A stretch of DNA of 64,000 bases from Endozoicomonas gorgoniicola (lineage in GTDB: Bacteria > Pseudomonadota > Gammaproteobacteria > Pseudomonadales > Endozoicomonadaceae): contig NZ_JAPFCC010000001.1 of NCBI RefSeq assembly GCF_025562715.2, positions 1,692,501-1,756,500 of the forward strand, in the 5' to 3' direction. The position numbers and the translations under genes were made by a program. A model generated the notes under the pieces. The model searched no databases. It saw only the letters and a program-made list of their open reading frames with translations, and had not been told where the DNA came from. Position 1 is the first letter of the stretch; every line of letters begins with the position of its first letter. This document shows, in pieces, positions 17,649-26,930 of this stretch.

Positions 17649-20204
17649 ATGGATATCGACCCTAAAGGTCAGCCGACCCCACCTCAGCCACAATCCGATA
17701 CTACCGATACTACCGAACCTGCATCCACGGCTAAAGAAACGGCTACAAGCCTGAACCGGCAGCTTGAAAAGACATCGGAAACAACGGTTTCAACAAGCCT
17801 TTCCCCGTCAGACCCCGACCGTCCGGACTCCCCTGCCATAGAGGCTCGACTGGTTGCAGTTTATCCATCCACTTCCGGGATACCACAAGAGACTGTCGTG
17901 CAATTCATGGATTTTATTCGTGAACAGGCGAAGCGCTGTTTAAGACCCGATGTAGATGCGCTGATGAATCGCCTGTTTGAGTGGTTTAAGCCTGAGCTTT
18001 CGATCCACGATGATCTTACCGATTCGGCGATAGACAGTTTTATTCAGCAGAGCCCGGAACACGCCAGGGCTCTGCTCTTTCTGGCAACCACGATATTGCC
18101 TGATGATGAGGAAAAAGCCCTCCGGCTGGTGACGAGAGTGGCTGAGTCTGCTCCTGAAGCGGTCAGCGAATTACTGTTTCGCTGGCAGACCATACAGGGG
18201 GTGGTTAATGCTGGCAGTGATGAAAATGTCGATGTGCTTCGCATTTTTGATGACAGCATGAAGCTTGCAGCTCTGGATGATGATATGGGTGTCTGGTTGT
18301 TGCATCTGATAAGACAGGGTTTCGTAAAAGGCATGGAATATTCGGTAAACCCAATCCAGCTGACGGATAGTGACGGACAATACATTCTGATCTACAGAAT
18401 GTGCCGGGGGCCTTATCTGGATGAAAAAAACTCGACAATTGAAGAAAAAGCCAGAGACTGCATATTGCTGATGATGTGTGACCCGCTTTCTTTCGGGTTA
18501 CTGGACCTGCTTCCGAAACTGAAAGAGCCTACACCTGAACTTATTCAGATAACCAGAAATATAAGTAGCGACCGTGATGATGAGTTTCGGTACCTCCTGC
18601 TGCCCTGGTTTATAACGAAGTGCAGCAGCCTTTTTTCTGCCGATTCTGGTTATGACACTTCCTTCCCTTCCTTTGTCAGCCGTCTGGGAGGAGATTGTAC
18701 CGCCACTGATCTGATTAAACCCTTATGGGGGGTCTATGAGGCTGTAGTGGTTGATATTATAAAATCCATCGTCAGGCGCGGCAACATTCATGAGGCCACA
18801 ACAGAAATCAGGGAGCATGCCAAAGTCAAGCCGAAAAACGTTTCCGACAGAATTCATGAGCTTCGGACCCGTAGAAAAATAGCGGCTGAGATAAAGCGCA
18901 TTAATGAAGAAGAAACGAATTACGATGAACAGTGGTTAGAAAAGATCAAAGTGTTAAAGAAGACGCTGACTGAGCTGCTTGCTTCTGAAACATCTTTTTC
19001 ACCCTATTATCAGGGATTGCTGTGGTACTACAAAGGCCTCATGCATAAGATACAGCTTTTTTCCGATATTTTCCCCGGAGATCAGGCAACCGAGTGTTAC
19101 CTGGAAGCCGCCAGCCGGTCAACAGGCGATTTTTATATGCTCTTTCATTTTGTTGCTGACGCTTATTGTGCAAGGGGTAACTATGCTGCAGCCGCTGAAG
19201 CAGCCTCCCATTTGGTTGAGTTTTTTCGTACTTTTCCACCGAACGAAGCTCTGGACATCGCAGAAGCGTCCCTGCGCGCCTATCAGGCTAAAAGTGAAGA
19301 GATAAAAAATTTAGAGACCCTGTCTTTACTTCCCCCTGAGGTGACAGCCAGACTTAACGCTCAGGGGGTTGACCCTGACTGGCTGCCGGAAGGGCAGTTG
19401 AAACCGACAAAGGAGCCGGTGAAAACAAAAAAGAAAACCAGAAAAAAATCTCATAAAACTCATCGAAGTAAACAGACTGTCCCTACTGCTACCACTCCTG
19501 TTAAGACAACTAAAGAACCGTCAAGCCTTGCAGAAATATCCACTCCTTCCACTGCGGAAGTGGCTGCAACACCACAATCATCCCCACGTCCGTCGTCTGA
19601 ATCCCGTAAACAGGCAGAAGAAAGCGCTGTCAGGGCACCAGGACGCCTGACTGCATTGCTGCCCCAATACTGGCCTGATGAAATTCATAGAGAGATGAAG
19701 AATATTGCAATGTCTCTCTATGATCCTTTTGAAGAGCTGGAGATACTGGAAAAACTGCAAATTAAGTACGATAAACAGGCTGGGATTGAGCGAATTTATG
19801 AAGAGTCTGCATGGTCGTTGATCCGGATACAGAAACAACCTGATACAGCTTGCGTCTACACCGGGCATGATATCTATGCCAGAGCATCACTGGAGATAAT
19901 GGATGAAGCTGAGAGTTTTTTAAACCGGGCGTTATGCAGGAAGCTGGGAGTTGGTTTATCAGAACTTCCGAAAGAGCCTGCCGCCTGTACGATACTGGCT
20001 GATCAGCGTGCCAGTCTTTTTGATAATGAGAAAGACCGAACCAGTTATCTGACCGGGTTCAGCTGCATTATGCAGTCACTTGGGCATGTTCGTTATCAGA
20101 GGGAAGAATTCGTCAGTCGGGGAGGGCGTCATGCCGTTCAGTCATTAACCCGGGCTTCCTATGGGCAGAAAATTTCGATTCGATCCAGAGGGAATCCTAC
20201 ATAG
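17649..20204 (+). CDS. Large helical-repeat protein with Lys-rich linker, paralog of the gene at 38628
   Basis: 851 residues, not recognised as a named family. Residues 1-75 are a Thr/Ser/Pro-rich disordered region. Residues about 80-585 are almost wholly helical with TPR-like stretches (GNYAAAAEAASHLVEFF). Residues about 585-660 are a basic, low-complexity linker (KKKTRKKSHKTHRSKQ, then Thr/Pro/Ser). The C-terminal 190 residues form a second helical domain containing RIYEESAWSLIRIQ. The domain order, the Lys-rich linker and the C-terminal motif are shared with the 805-residue protein at 38628-41045. There is no signal peptide. The gene splits rnhA from dnaQ, suggesting late insertion. A host-interaction role is possible but only a guess. 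Confidence 0.7.
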   Translation: MDIDPKGQPTPPQPQSDTTDTTEPASTAKETATSLNRQLEKTSETTVSTSLSPSDPDRPDSPAIEARLVAVYPSTSGIPQETVVQFMDFIREQAKRCLRPDVDALMNRLFEWFKPELSIHDDLTDSAIDSFIQQSPEHARALLFLATTILPDDEEKALRLVTRVAESAPEAVSELLFRWQTIQGVVNAGSDENVDVLRIFDDSMKLAALDDDMGVWLLHLIRQGFVKGMEYSVNPIQLTDSDGQYILIYRMCRGPYLDEKNSTIEEKARDCILLMMCDPLSFGLLDLLPKLKEPTPELIQITRNISSDRDDEFRYLLLPWFITKCSSLFSADSGYDTSFPSFVSRLGGDCTATDLIKPLWGVYEAVVVDIIKSIVRRGNIHEATTEIREHAKVKPKNVSDRIHELRTRRKIAAEIKRINEEETNYDEQWLEKIKVLKKTLTELLASETSFSPYYQGLLWYYKGLMHKIQLFSDIFPGDQATECYLEAASRSTGDFYMLFHFVADAYCARGNYAAAAEAASHLVEFFRTFPPNEALDIAEASLRAYQAKSEEIKNLETLSLLPPEVTARLNAQGVDPDWLPEGQLKPTKEPVKTKKKTRKKSHKTHRSKQTVPTATTPVKTTKEPSSLAEISTPSTAEVAATPQSSPRPSSESRKQAEESAVRAPGRLTALLPQYWPDEIHREMKNIAMSLYDPFEELEILEKLQIKYDKQAGIERIYEESAWSLIRIQKQPDTACVYTGHDIYARASLEIMDEAESFLNRALCRKLGVGLSELPKEPAACTILADQRASLFDNEKDRTSYLTGFSCIMQSLGHVRYQREEFVSRGGRHAVQSLTRASYGQKISIRSRGNPT

Positions 20205-20281
20205 ATGCCGGGTCAGGAAGTGGTTTTCCCGCCATCCTCAGAAATCCTGAGACAAACACTGACGAATTCTATGGCGTTGGT

Positions 20282-20290
20282 TGATATAAT
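20282..20290 (+). promoter_or_regulatory. Extended -10 promoter candidate for dnaQ
   Basis: TGATATAAT (TG-N-TATAAT) lies about 45 bp before the dnaQ start. No good -35 is visible at 17 bp, as is usual for extended -10 promoters. It would let dnaQ be transcribed independently of the inserted upstream gene. Confidence 0.45.
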
Positions 20291-20334
20291 CAGAACACTT
20301 ATATTCAGGGAGCTATCGCTCACAGGACTTTATC

Positions 20335-21027
20335 GTGGCAGCAAGACAGATTGTTATGGATACGGAAACCACGGGTATTGATCCCAAAAGTGGTCACCGG
20401 ATCGTTGAAATCGGTTGTGTCGAAATGATCGACCGTAAACTGACGGGCAATACTTTCCATGTTTACATCAACCCTGAAAGAGAGATGGATGCGGAAGTTA
20501 TTGCCGTACACGGTATCACCAATGAGTTTGTAAAAGACAAACCCTTGTTCAATGAAGTGGCGGATGACTTTTTGGCCTTCATCAAAGACTCAGAGATGAT
20601 CGCCCATAACGCCACCTTTGACGTTAACTTCCTCAACCATGAATTCAAACGGCTCAGGCGGGGTCTGGGCAAGGTTGAAGACTACTGCACTATTACTGAC
20701 AGTCTGGAACTGGCGCGCAAAAAACACCCGGGGCAGAAGAACAACCTGGATGCCCTGTGCAAACGTTATTTTATTGATAACTCTTCCCGGGTATTTCATG
20801 GGGCATTGCTTGACTCCGAGATTCTTGCGGAAGTCTATCTTGCCATGACCGGCGGACAGACATCGCTGTTGCTGGGAGGAATCGGTGGTGAAGACGTCGA
20901 TGGGTCGACCATTCGCCGTCTGCCGGAAGGACGACCTCTGACCCGGGTGATCAGACCAACGGCTGATGAGATGCAGCTGCACCGGGAGAAACAGGAAAAA
21001 ATTGGTCAGGACACCTCTTTGCTATAA
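20335..21027 (+). CDS. dnaQ: DNA polymerase III epsilon subunit (3'-5' proofreading exonuclease)
   Basis: 230 residues, starting at GTG. The three exonuclease motifs of the DEDDh family are present: ExoI DTETTG at residues 9-14, ExoII in IAHNATFDVNFLNHEF, and ExoIII in FHGALLDSEILAEVYLAMTGGQ. The C-terminal tail would bind the alpha polymerase subunit. It proofreads replication errors in the cytoplasm. Its position after rnhA matches the common rnhA-dnaQ pairing, but normally the two genes are adjacent or divergent with overlapping promoters; here 2.8 kb separates them. Confidence 0.96.
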   Translation: MAARQIVMDTETTGIDPKSGHRIVEIGCVEMIDRKLTGNTFHVYINPEREMDAEVIAVHGITNEFVKDKPLFNEVADDFLAFIKDSEMIAHNATFDVNFLNHEFKRLRRGLGKVEDYCTITDSLELARKKHPGQKNNLDALCKRYFIDNSSRVFHGALLDSEILAEVYLAMTGGQTSLLLGGIGGEDVDGSTIRRLPEGRPLTRVIRPTADEMQLHREKQEKIGQDTSLL

Positions 21028-21301
21028 CTGCCCCTTTCTGCTCTGCTCCCGTACTCATTGCAACCTGGTACGGGATGCTTCCTCTGCTCAGGATAATCAC
21101 CATTAAACCAATCAGGCCCACTTCGGCGAGATGCAGCGACAGGGAAATAACCAGTCTACATTCTCCGGCTGCCACGCACTGCAAACATACCAGCAAGCCT
21201 CCCTGGGTAGTACTAGTCTGTTAGAGCTGCATCCTGATAGTTCTGAATACTCAATAACCCCACCCTTTGAACAAGGGAATATTCATTCTTTCTGATTAGT
21301 G

Positions 21302-22798
21302 ATGGTTTTCATGATCGATTTAATTAAAATCCAATATTTTTTGCCCTTAAAAACGCTGACTACTTTGATTGTGTTGTTCACTTGTGCAGCAAGGGCTGAT
21401 GTGAGTCCTGAATGCAAGCGCTACGATAGCAAGTCAGAATATTATAAAATCTGTGCCAGTTATGCGCCGGAAAAGGTTAAGGTGGAAAAGTCTGGTATTG
21501 ATTTAAACCAGAGTGTTTCTGAAATGCAGGACGGTGATTTACTGCTGGTTCATGGCGGCTCTTATCTGGTGGATAAGCCGGTCAAATTGACAAACGGCAA
21601 AGGTCTGATTCCTGCCAGCCAGAATGCGTTTATTGAACTGTCTCCTGATAAAGGGTTTGATACTTCTGGTGAAAAGGTTTCCTGCCTGGTCTTCCTTGGT
21701 AATAAAAGCGCGCTATCAGGGCTGAAGGTGGATGGTGCCAAACTGGCAGACAGTGACTTTCTTTCTGACAGTGATGGCTTAAAAAAAGTTCTGGTTTATT
21801 CATCGGGTACTCATGGCTTCCGATTATCCTGGTCTGACTTGACGGGCGTGGATGGGCTGTATGCTCTGATTCTGTCTGAGTCAGGCAGCGAAGGGGAGGG
21901 CATTGAAGACGATACCTATTATCAGGTTCATAAAAACTGGATGGAAACCAATGGTTCAGCCTTCGGAATGTCATTGACAGCAAGACCAGATGATTCAGGC
22001 AATGGGGTAAATGAATATTTTAATGTACACAATAACACCATAATCCTTAATGGCGGAGAAGCTAAAGGCAGTCCTGATCAGTGCGGTGTGAGTGTGACAA
22101 ATGGTGACGGCAATATCCATAATAATTACCTGGTTTTCCGGGGGCAGAATCCGCCATCAATGCAAAAACGATTTGGTGTCAGGCTGAACTGGGTAGAAGG
22201 CACTGTCGTTGAAGCAAACAGCTTTATTTCAGAGATGCCCAAAAAACGCATCCGGGATATTCATTTTAATCTGTATGAGTGGCAGCCATTCGGGGGCTTA
22301 TTGCAGGCAGAAATCCTGAGTAACTCACTGGACAGCAAGGCGACACTATGGACAGGTGATTTTGGTGGCTCCAGGATTGAGTCAAGAAACCTCTATGAAT
22401 CAAATCGTATTCCGTATTTCCAGACCCGAGAACAGTTTTTTGGGCTGGGAGCGTTAGGCGGCACCTGCCTTGTGAATCGCTACCTGCTGGATAATATAGG
22501 CAAAACACAGCATAAGCTGCCAGTTAACAGCAGTTTGAGCCAACAGGTTTGCGGTACTGAAACGGAACTTGCTTTTTTGAAACCTTTTGAGCGCTGCCCT
22601 GTTTGTGACCCTTTTGAAGTAGAAGGTGACGGTAAGGCGATTTCGATAATTTTGGGGACTTTTTTGGCTATTTCTGTAGTAATAAACATTGCTCAATCTT
22701 TTATAGCTCGACTAGGGCGTCACTCCACAGGTGGTAGAAACATTCCGATGGGAAACCTTCCGCTGAGCGGTACAGCTGATGGGTATACATCTCTGTAG
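21302..22798 (+). CDS. Secreted parallel beta-helix-like protein with C-terminal membrane segment
   Basis: About 498 residues; GTG 21299, ATG 21302 and ATG 21311 are all possible starts and none has a strong ribosome-binding site. A signal peptide (TLTTLIVLFTCAARA) is followed by rungs rich in Asn and Gly (YFNVHNNTIILNGGEA, GNIHNNYLVFRG, GTVVEANSFISEM), typical of right-handed beta-helix proteins. Near the C-terminus CPVCDPFEVEGDG precedes a hydrophobic helix (ISIILGTFLAISVVINIA) and a basic tail, suggesting membrane anchoring. It is a distant relative in style, not an obvious close paralog, of the array at 1-6608. The 270 bp upstream contain an inverted repeat (CCCGTAC/GTACGGG, 21048-21074) but no gene. 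Function unknown. Confidence 0.75.
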   Translation: MVFMIDLIKIQYFLPLKTLTTLIVLFTCAARADVSPECKRYDSKSEYYKICASYAPEKVKVEKSGIDLNQSVSEMQDGDLLLVHGGSYLVDKPVKLTNGKGLIPASQNAFIELSPDKGFDTSGEKVSCLVFLGNKSALSGLKVDGAKLADSDFLSDSDGLKKVLVYSSGTHGFRLSWSDLTGVDGLYALILSESGSEGEGIEDDTYYQVHKNWMETNGSAFGMSLTARPDDSGNGVNEYFNVHNNTIILNGGEAKGSPDQCGVSVTNGDGNIHNNYLVFRGQNPPSMQKRFGVRLNWVEGTVVEANSFISEMPKKRIRDIHFNLYEWQPFGGLLQAEILSNSLDSKATLWTGDFGGSRIESRNLYESNRIPYFQTREQFFGLGALGGTCLVNRYLLDNIGKTQHKLPVNSSLSQQVCGTETELAFLKPFERCPVCDPFEVEGDGKAISIILGTFLAISVVINIAQSFIARLGRHSTGGRNIPMGNLPLSGTADGYTSL

Positions 22799-22838
22799 CA
22801 TGGCGGGGCAATGAACATAAGGCTCCTGCTTTGAGTAA

Positions 22839-22873
22839 AAACTGGTTTATCATCGAAGTTGATAAACCAGTTT
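22839..22873 (+). terminator. Strong hairpin between the beta-helix gene and nudC
   Basis: A perfect 13-bp inverted repeat (AAACTGGTTTATC / GATAAACCAGTTT) with a 9-base loop lies 40 bp after the upstream stop. The T run after the stem on the plus strand is short (TTT), so it is either a weak intrinsic terminator or an mRNA-stabilising hairpin. Confidence 0.45.
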
Positions 22874-22892
22874 GAAAGAATCATGGCTAGTT

Positions 22893-23681
22893 ATGACGCA
22901 AATGTATAAACCCCTTATGGGTCGCAACCCTGACCTGCAACCTGAACTGTGGCTGGTGGTGGGCAAAGGTTGTGTGTTTCATCCCGAACCTGACCAGTGG
23001 CTCTGGCGCGATAACCAGCGTTTCAGTGAATGTCATGATGCAGTGATCGGGCATTATGACGGTAAGCCAGTGGCAGTAACGTTTCAAAAAGATGTTCCTG
23101 AAGCCGACCAGACGCCGGTCAGATCGGTACTTGCTCTGCAGGATGAGGGGCTGACACTTTTACTCAGTCACGGCCTGCAGATTCTTACCGCCGAAAGGGA
23201 TCATCGCTATTGTGGCCGCTGCGGAAGCTCTTGCGAAGGCAAGACAGGGGAGTGGGCAATGGTCTGCAGTCGTTGCAGAGCCCATTACTATCCAAGAATC
23301 TCCCCTTGCATTATTGTGCTTGTCCATCGTGAGACAGAAGTACTACTGGTCATGCATAACCGCCATGTCCGTGAAAATCCTGTGTTTACCACCGTTGCTG
23401 GTTTTATTGAGCCTGGTGAGAGTGCAGAAGAGGGGGTGATCAGGGAGGTTCTGGAAGAGACGGGAATCAAGGTTAAGAATCCTGAATACTGTTTCAGCCA
23501 GAACTGGCCATTCCCGCACTCCCTGATGCTGGGGTTCCATGCAGAGTACGAATCGGGTGAGATTCAGCTCGACAGTAAAGAGTTGTGCGAAGGCGACTGG
23601 TTTGAACTCGACAAGCTGCCTCCTATCCCGCCAGGGTTTACCATTGCCCGAAAACTAATCAATAAATTTATACAATCATAA
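22893..23681 (+). CDS. nudC: NAD+ diphosphatase / NAD-cap hydrolase
   Basis: About 262 residues. A Nudix hydrolase that cleaves NADH/NAD+ to NMNH and AMP and removes NAD caps from RNA 5' ends. A four-Cys zinc ribbon (CGRCGS then CSRCRAHYYPRISPC) lies around residues 105-140. The Nudix box is GFIEPGESAEEG followed by REVLEETGI. The NudC signature SQxWPFPxS appears as SQNWPFPHSLMLGF. The ATG at 22893 is preferred because an upstream in-frame TTG (22872) lies inside a strong hairpin. Family assignment is secure. Confidence 0.93.
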   Translation: MTQMYKPLMGRNPDLQPELWLVVGKGCVFHPEPDQWLWRDNQRFSECHDAVIGHYDGKPVAVTFQKDVPEADQTPVRSVLALQDEGLTLLLSHGLQILTAERDHRYCGRCGSSCEGKTGEWAMVCSRCRAHYYPRISPCIIVLVHRETEVLLVMHNRHVRENPVFTTVAGFIEPGESAEEGVIREVLEETGIKVKNPEYCFSQNWPFPHSLMLGFHAEYESGEIQLDSKELCEGDWFELDKLPPIPPGFTIARKLINKFIQS

Positions 23682-23889
23682 TTAGTAACTACGAAAATTC
23701 CCAGGCTTACTTCCGAGTCAGCTGACAGTTCAAAAATATTGTTGGCTGCTAACGCAGCCGCTTTCAGTGTTTCAGAAATTTAATAGCTGCAGGCGTCATT
23801 CTTTACATCTGCCGTTAATTATCAGGAAGACAGCGGTTAAATCGGTTATGCTATGCCCCTGTAACTGCTTTTATTGAATGGAGGCTCAC

Positions 23890-24942
23890 TTGGAGTATCT
23901 GGCAGAGTACGGTTTGTTTCTGGCTAAAGCATTAACGGTCATTGCAGCACTGGTGATTCTGATTGTAATTGTCACGGCCGTTGGCTCAAAGGCCAAAAAG
24001 GCCAGAAAGGGACATCTTGAAATTGACAAACTTAATGATCACTACAATGAACTCAGAGAGGGACTTGAGCACTCTCTGCTAACTGCCGAACAGCTGAAAC
24101 AGCAGGAAAAAGATAAAAAGAAGAAAGCCAAAGCTGAAAAAGCTGCTGAAAAGAAATCCAGGCAGAAAGAAGAGAAAGAAGTGGCCAGGCCACGACTGTT
24201 TGTTCTGGATTTTCATGGAGATATTAAAGCAAGCGCCACCTCTTCGCTGCGCGAAGAAATCACCGCTGTGCTTGGCATTGCCAGAGCGGAAGATGAAGTA
24301 TTAATTCGTCTCGAAAGCGGAGGAGGGATGGTCCATTCCTATGGCCTTGCCGCTTCTCAGCTTCAGCGAATTCGCGACAAAGGCATCAGGTTGACCATTG
24401 CTGTCGATAAAGTCGCCGCGAGTGGTGGCTATATGATGGCATGCACAGCTGATAAAATTCTGGCTGCCCCATTCGCCGTTATTGGCTCCATTGGCGTAAT
24501 GGCTCAACTGCCCAATGTTCACCGGCTTCTCAAAAAGCACGATGTCGATATTGAACTTCATACTGCCGGTGAGTACAAACGCACACTGACCGTTCTGGGT
24601 GAAAACACAGAAAAGGGCAGGCAAAAGTTCAAACAGGACATGGAAGACACCCATGAACTGTTCAAGGATTTTGTTAAGTCTGCCCGGGATCAGGTCACTA
24701 TTGAAGAGGTAGCGACCGGTGAAATCTGGTACGGCCAGAAGGCCATCGATAAAAATCTGGTCGATGATATCAAAACCAGTGATCAGTATATTTATGACCA
24801 GGTTGACAGTGCAGATATTATCCATGTTGCTTACAGCATGAAGAAAGGCTTAACGGAAAAGTTCGGACTTGCTGCTCATCATGCGCTGGACAATACCCTG
24901 CTGAAATGGTGGGAGCGCCTCTCTTCTGAACGGTTCCACTGA
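23890..24942 (+). CDS. sohB: Probable inner-membrane protease SohB (S49 family)
   Basis: 350 residues from a TTG at 23890, chosen because GGAGG sits 5 bases before it and the protein then begins MEYLAEYGLFLAK, matching known SohB N-termini; an in-frame ATG at 23878 would place that Shine-Dalgarno inside the coding region. One N-terminal transmembrane helix (residues about 10-33) is followed by a charged Lys/Glu-rich stretch and a signal-peptide-peptidase domain. The catalytic Ser lies in AASGGYMMACTAD, the catalytic Lys in GEYKRTLTV, and GSIGV is also present. The active domain would be periplasmic. It is followed by an intrinsic terminator. Confidence 0.92.
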   Translation: MEYLAEYGLFLAKALTVIAALVILIVIVTAVGSKAKKARKGHLEIDKLNDHYNELREGLEHSLLTAEQLKQQEKDKKKKAKAEKAAEKKSRQKEEKEVARPRLFVLDFHGDIKASATSSLREEITAVLGIARAEDEVLIRLESGGGMVHSYGLAASQLQRIRDKGIRLTIAVDKVAASGGYMMACTADKILAAPFAVIGSIGVMAQLPNVHRLLKKHDVDIELHTAGEYKRTLTVLGENTEKGRQKFKQDMEDTHELFKDFVKSARDQVTIEEVATGEIWYGQKAIDKNLVDDIKTSDQYIYDQVDSADIIHVAYSMKKGLTEKFGLAAHHALDNTLLKWWERLSSERFH

Positions 24943-24960
24943 TCGTGTTGTCGTTCATTT

Positions 24961-24990
24961 CGAGCCATTTTAGCAATGGCTCGTTTTCCT
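24961..24990 (+). terminator. Rho-independent terminator after sohB
   Basis: Stem CGAGCCATT / AATGGCTCG with loop TTAGC, followed by TTTTCCTTTT, starting 18 bp after the sohB stop codon. Confidence 0.85.
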
Positions 24991-25020
24991 TTTCAGAAAA
25001 TTTTAACGATCACCGGGTCA

Positions 25021-26193
25021 TCAGTCTCTTCTCAGTTTTTCATTGATCGCTATGGGCGACTCAAAGCGTAATACGACGACATAAGAAGATAAGATCAACG
25101 TCAGAATGGCAGTCGCCTGAATAACATGAGAAGCAATTTCCCCCAGTAGCAGTTGTCCTGTGGCCAATACAGCGATAAGAATCGAAAATTCACTGGTTTG
25201 CCCCAGCCGGAACCCCACTTCCCAGGCGGTGGATTTCTTTTCACTGACCCGCTTGAGAAGCAGGCCGAAGACCCCCGGTTTCATCAGCATACAGATCAGA
25301 CTCATCGCCAGTGCCGGTATAAACACATCGCCCAGAAGGCTCAGGTTGAAGCTGGCACCGATGGAGAAAAAGAACAGAACAAGAAAGAAGTCCCGAAGGG
25401 GTTTAAGGTTAATGGCAATGTATTGAGCAATAGGGCTGGTTGCAATACTGATTCCGGCAATAAATGCACCAATTTCGTAAGACAGATTAAGGACATGAGC
25501 CAGTTCTGCAAAGCCAAGACACCAGCCGATTGCCAGCAGAAAAAGGTACTCGTGGAAACGATCAAATTTTGCCATCAAGGGCAACAGTATCAGCTTCACT
25601 GCAAGAAATGCCGAAACAATCAGAAGGGGCAGGGCAGCCAGTGCTATCAAAATATCGAGTCGACTGTTACTGAATCCACTATCAAAGTTATAAAGCAGCA
25701 GTAACACCAAAATTGCTATCAAGTCCTGCAACAGCAACAGACTAACCAGCAGTTCACCGGTATGTTTATGGTGCAGCACCGTGGTGGGTAACAGCTTAAT
25801 ACCGATAATGGTGCTGGAAAACATCATCGTGGCACCACAGATAATTGCTTCTGTCTGATTAAAGCCAAACAGACATCCCATAAAATACCCGACGGCGGCA
25901 AAAACCACCGAACTGATCAAGCCAACGGTGGCGGTCTTTTTCAATAAGTGTCCAAGATGGCTGGGTTGCATATCCAGTCCCAGCAGGAACAGAAGAAAGA
26001 TAATGCCAACATGAGATATATCATTCAGCAGGCCTGTATCGGTAACCAGTTTGGCACCATAAGGGCCAAAAACTGCACCAAGTACTATGTAAGCTACAAT
26101 CAGTGGCTGTCGTGTAAACAACGCAGCAGAGGCAAGGACAGCAGCGCCACTGAAAATCAGAAAAAAGGAAAAGAGCAGAGAACCACTTTCCAT
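25021..26193 (-). CDS. Cation:proton antiporter, CPA2 family (short form)
   Basis: 390 residues made almost entirely of hydrophobic helices (about 12). Features of the Na+/H+ exchanger domain of Kef/CPA2 transporters are VAYIVLGAVFGPYG, GIIFLLFLLGLDMQPSHL, MMFSSTIIGIKLLP, LLLQDLIAILVLL and SYEIGAFIAGISIATSP. The cytoplasmic TrkA-N/C regulatory domains found in KefB-type proteins are absent, so it is the membrane core only. It would exchange K+ or Na+ for H+ across the inner membrane. The start (ATG 26193) gives MESGSLLFSF directly before the first helix. Confidence 0.88.
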   Translation of the reverse strand: MESGSLLFSFFLIFSGAAVLASAALFTRQPLIVAYIVLGAVFGPYGAKLVTDTGLLNDISHVGIIFLLFLLGLDMQPSHLGHLLKKTATVGLISSVVFAAVGYFMGCLFGFNQTEAIICGATMMFSSTIIGIKLLPTTVLHHKHTGELLVSLLLLQDLIAILVLLLLYNFDSGFSNSRLDILIALAALPLLIVSAFLAVKLILLPLMAKFDRFHEYLFLLAIGWCLGFAELAHVLNLSYEIGAFIAGISIATSPIAQYIAINLKPLRDFFLVLFFFSIGASFNLSLLGDVFIPALAMSLICMLMKPGVFGLLLKRVSEKKSTAWEVGFRLGQTSEFSILIAVLATGQLLLGEIASHVIQATAILTLILSSYVVVLRFESPIAINEKLRRD

Positions 26194-26429
26194 CTATACT
26201 TGCCCGCAAAAACTATGATCAAACTATTACTTATACAAGCAGTGTCGGATAAATGACTGCCACGAATAAGCCGAAATAATTTGCAGTATACACGTACGCC
26301 GGCATACGTGAGATAAAAATCACCTTTGTAACCTATTTATCAGCAATTAAAAACCCGCAAGCCGGAGAAGCCCAACCGCCGCTACCTGCACTAACGACTC
26401 TGGCAATAGCTCAGTAAACGCCATTACCC

Positions 26430-26930
26430 TTAAAGACACTTCCGGATATGGTGCAGCGGCATCTGTGAATCACTGCCTTGCTGGTAGCTGAACTGGAAGG
26501 TGTTAAGCGCTTTCACAGCGGCATCAGGGTTCTGCCCCGGTTTCAATACAAAGCTGCTGAAACCGCAGCGCTTCATAAAAAACAGCTGATCCACCAGCAC
26601 ATCACCGACAGCCCTGATTTCTCCACGGTAATTCAGATGGTCGCGCAGGGTTCTGGCATGGGAATACCCCCTACCATCAAGGAAACCGGGGAATTCGATG
26701 GCTATACCGTTGAACTCACTTAAATCCGCTTCTGTCTCTGTCAGTTCGTCATCCGGCAATATATACAGCAGCTTCCGTAAACTTAGAGGACGGATGTCTT
26801 CTTTGTGTGACAGCCAGAGAGAGAGTGGTACCAGAATGTCCTGCACATCGTCAGTTATAATCAGATCCGGGTGCCAAACAATACTGTTATCAGGGCAAAA
26901 CTCGCCATCTTTAAGCAGCTTTCTGTCCAT
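26430..26930 (-). CDS. DUF934 protein, sulfite-reductase partner
   Basis: 166 residues of the DUF934 family, which in Pseudomonas and relatives is encoded directly after the cysI-type sulfite reductase and is thought to assist it. Conserved stretches include DDVQDILVPLSLWLS, IAIEFPGFLDGRGYSHARTLRD and RAVGDVLVDQLFFMKRCGFSSFVL. Its start overlaps the 3' end of the reductase gene by 20 bp, so the two are almost surely co-translated. Biochemical activity is unknown; a role in electron supply or assembly in assimilatory sulfite reduction is an inference from linkage. Confidence 0.88.
   Translation of the reverse strand: MDRKLLKDGEFCPDNSIVWHPDLIITDDVQDILVPLSLWLSHKEDIRPLSLRKLLYILPDDELTETEADLSEFNGIAIEFPGFLDGRGYSHARTLRDHLNYRGEIRAVGDVLVDQLFFMKRCGFSSFVLKPGQNPDAAVKALNTFQFSYQQGSDSQMPLHHIRKCL

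Noticed and set aside
21048..21074. CCCGTAC/GTACGGG inverted repeat after dnaQ as a terminator
   Set aside because: No T run follows on either strand and the loop is long (13 bases); left as an unexplained inverted repeat.
23717..23759. GTCAGCTGAC palindrome and GGCTGC/GCAGCC hairpin after nudC
   Set aside because: Short stems without T runs; could be a weak terminator but support is insufficient.
24301..24825. 174-codon antisense ORF inside sohB
   Set aside because: Shadow frame; the sense protein has the catalytic Ser/Lys and full SohB length.
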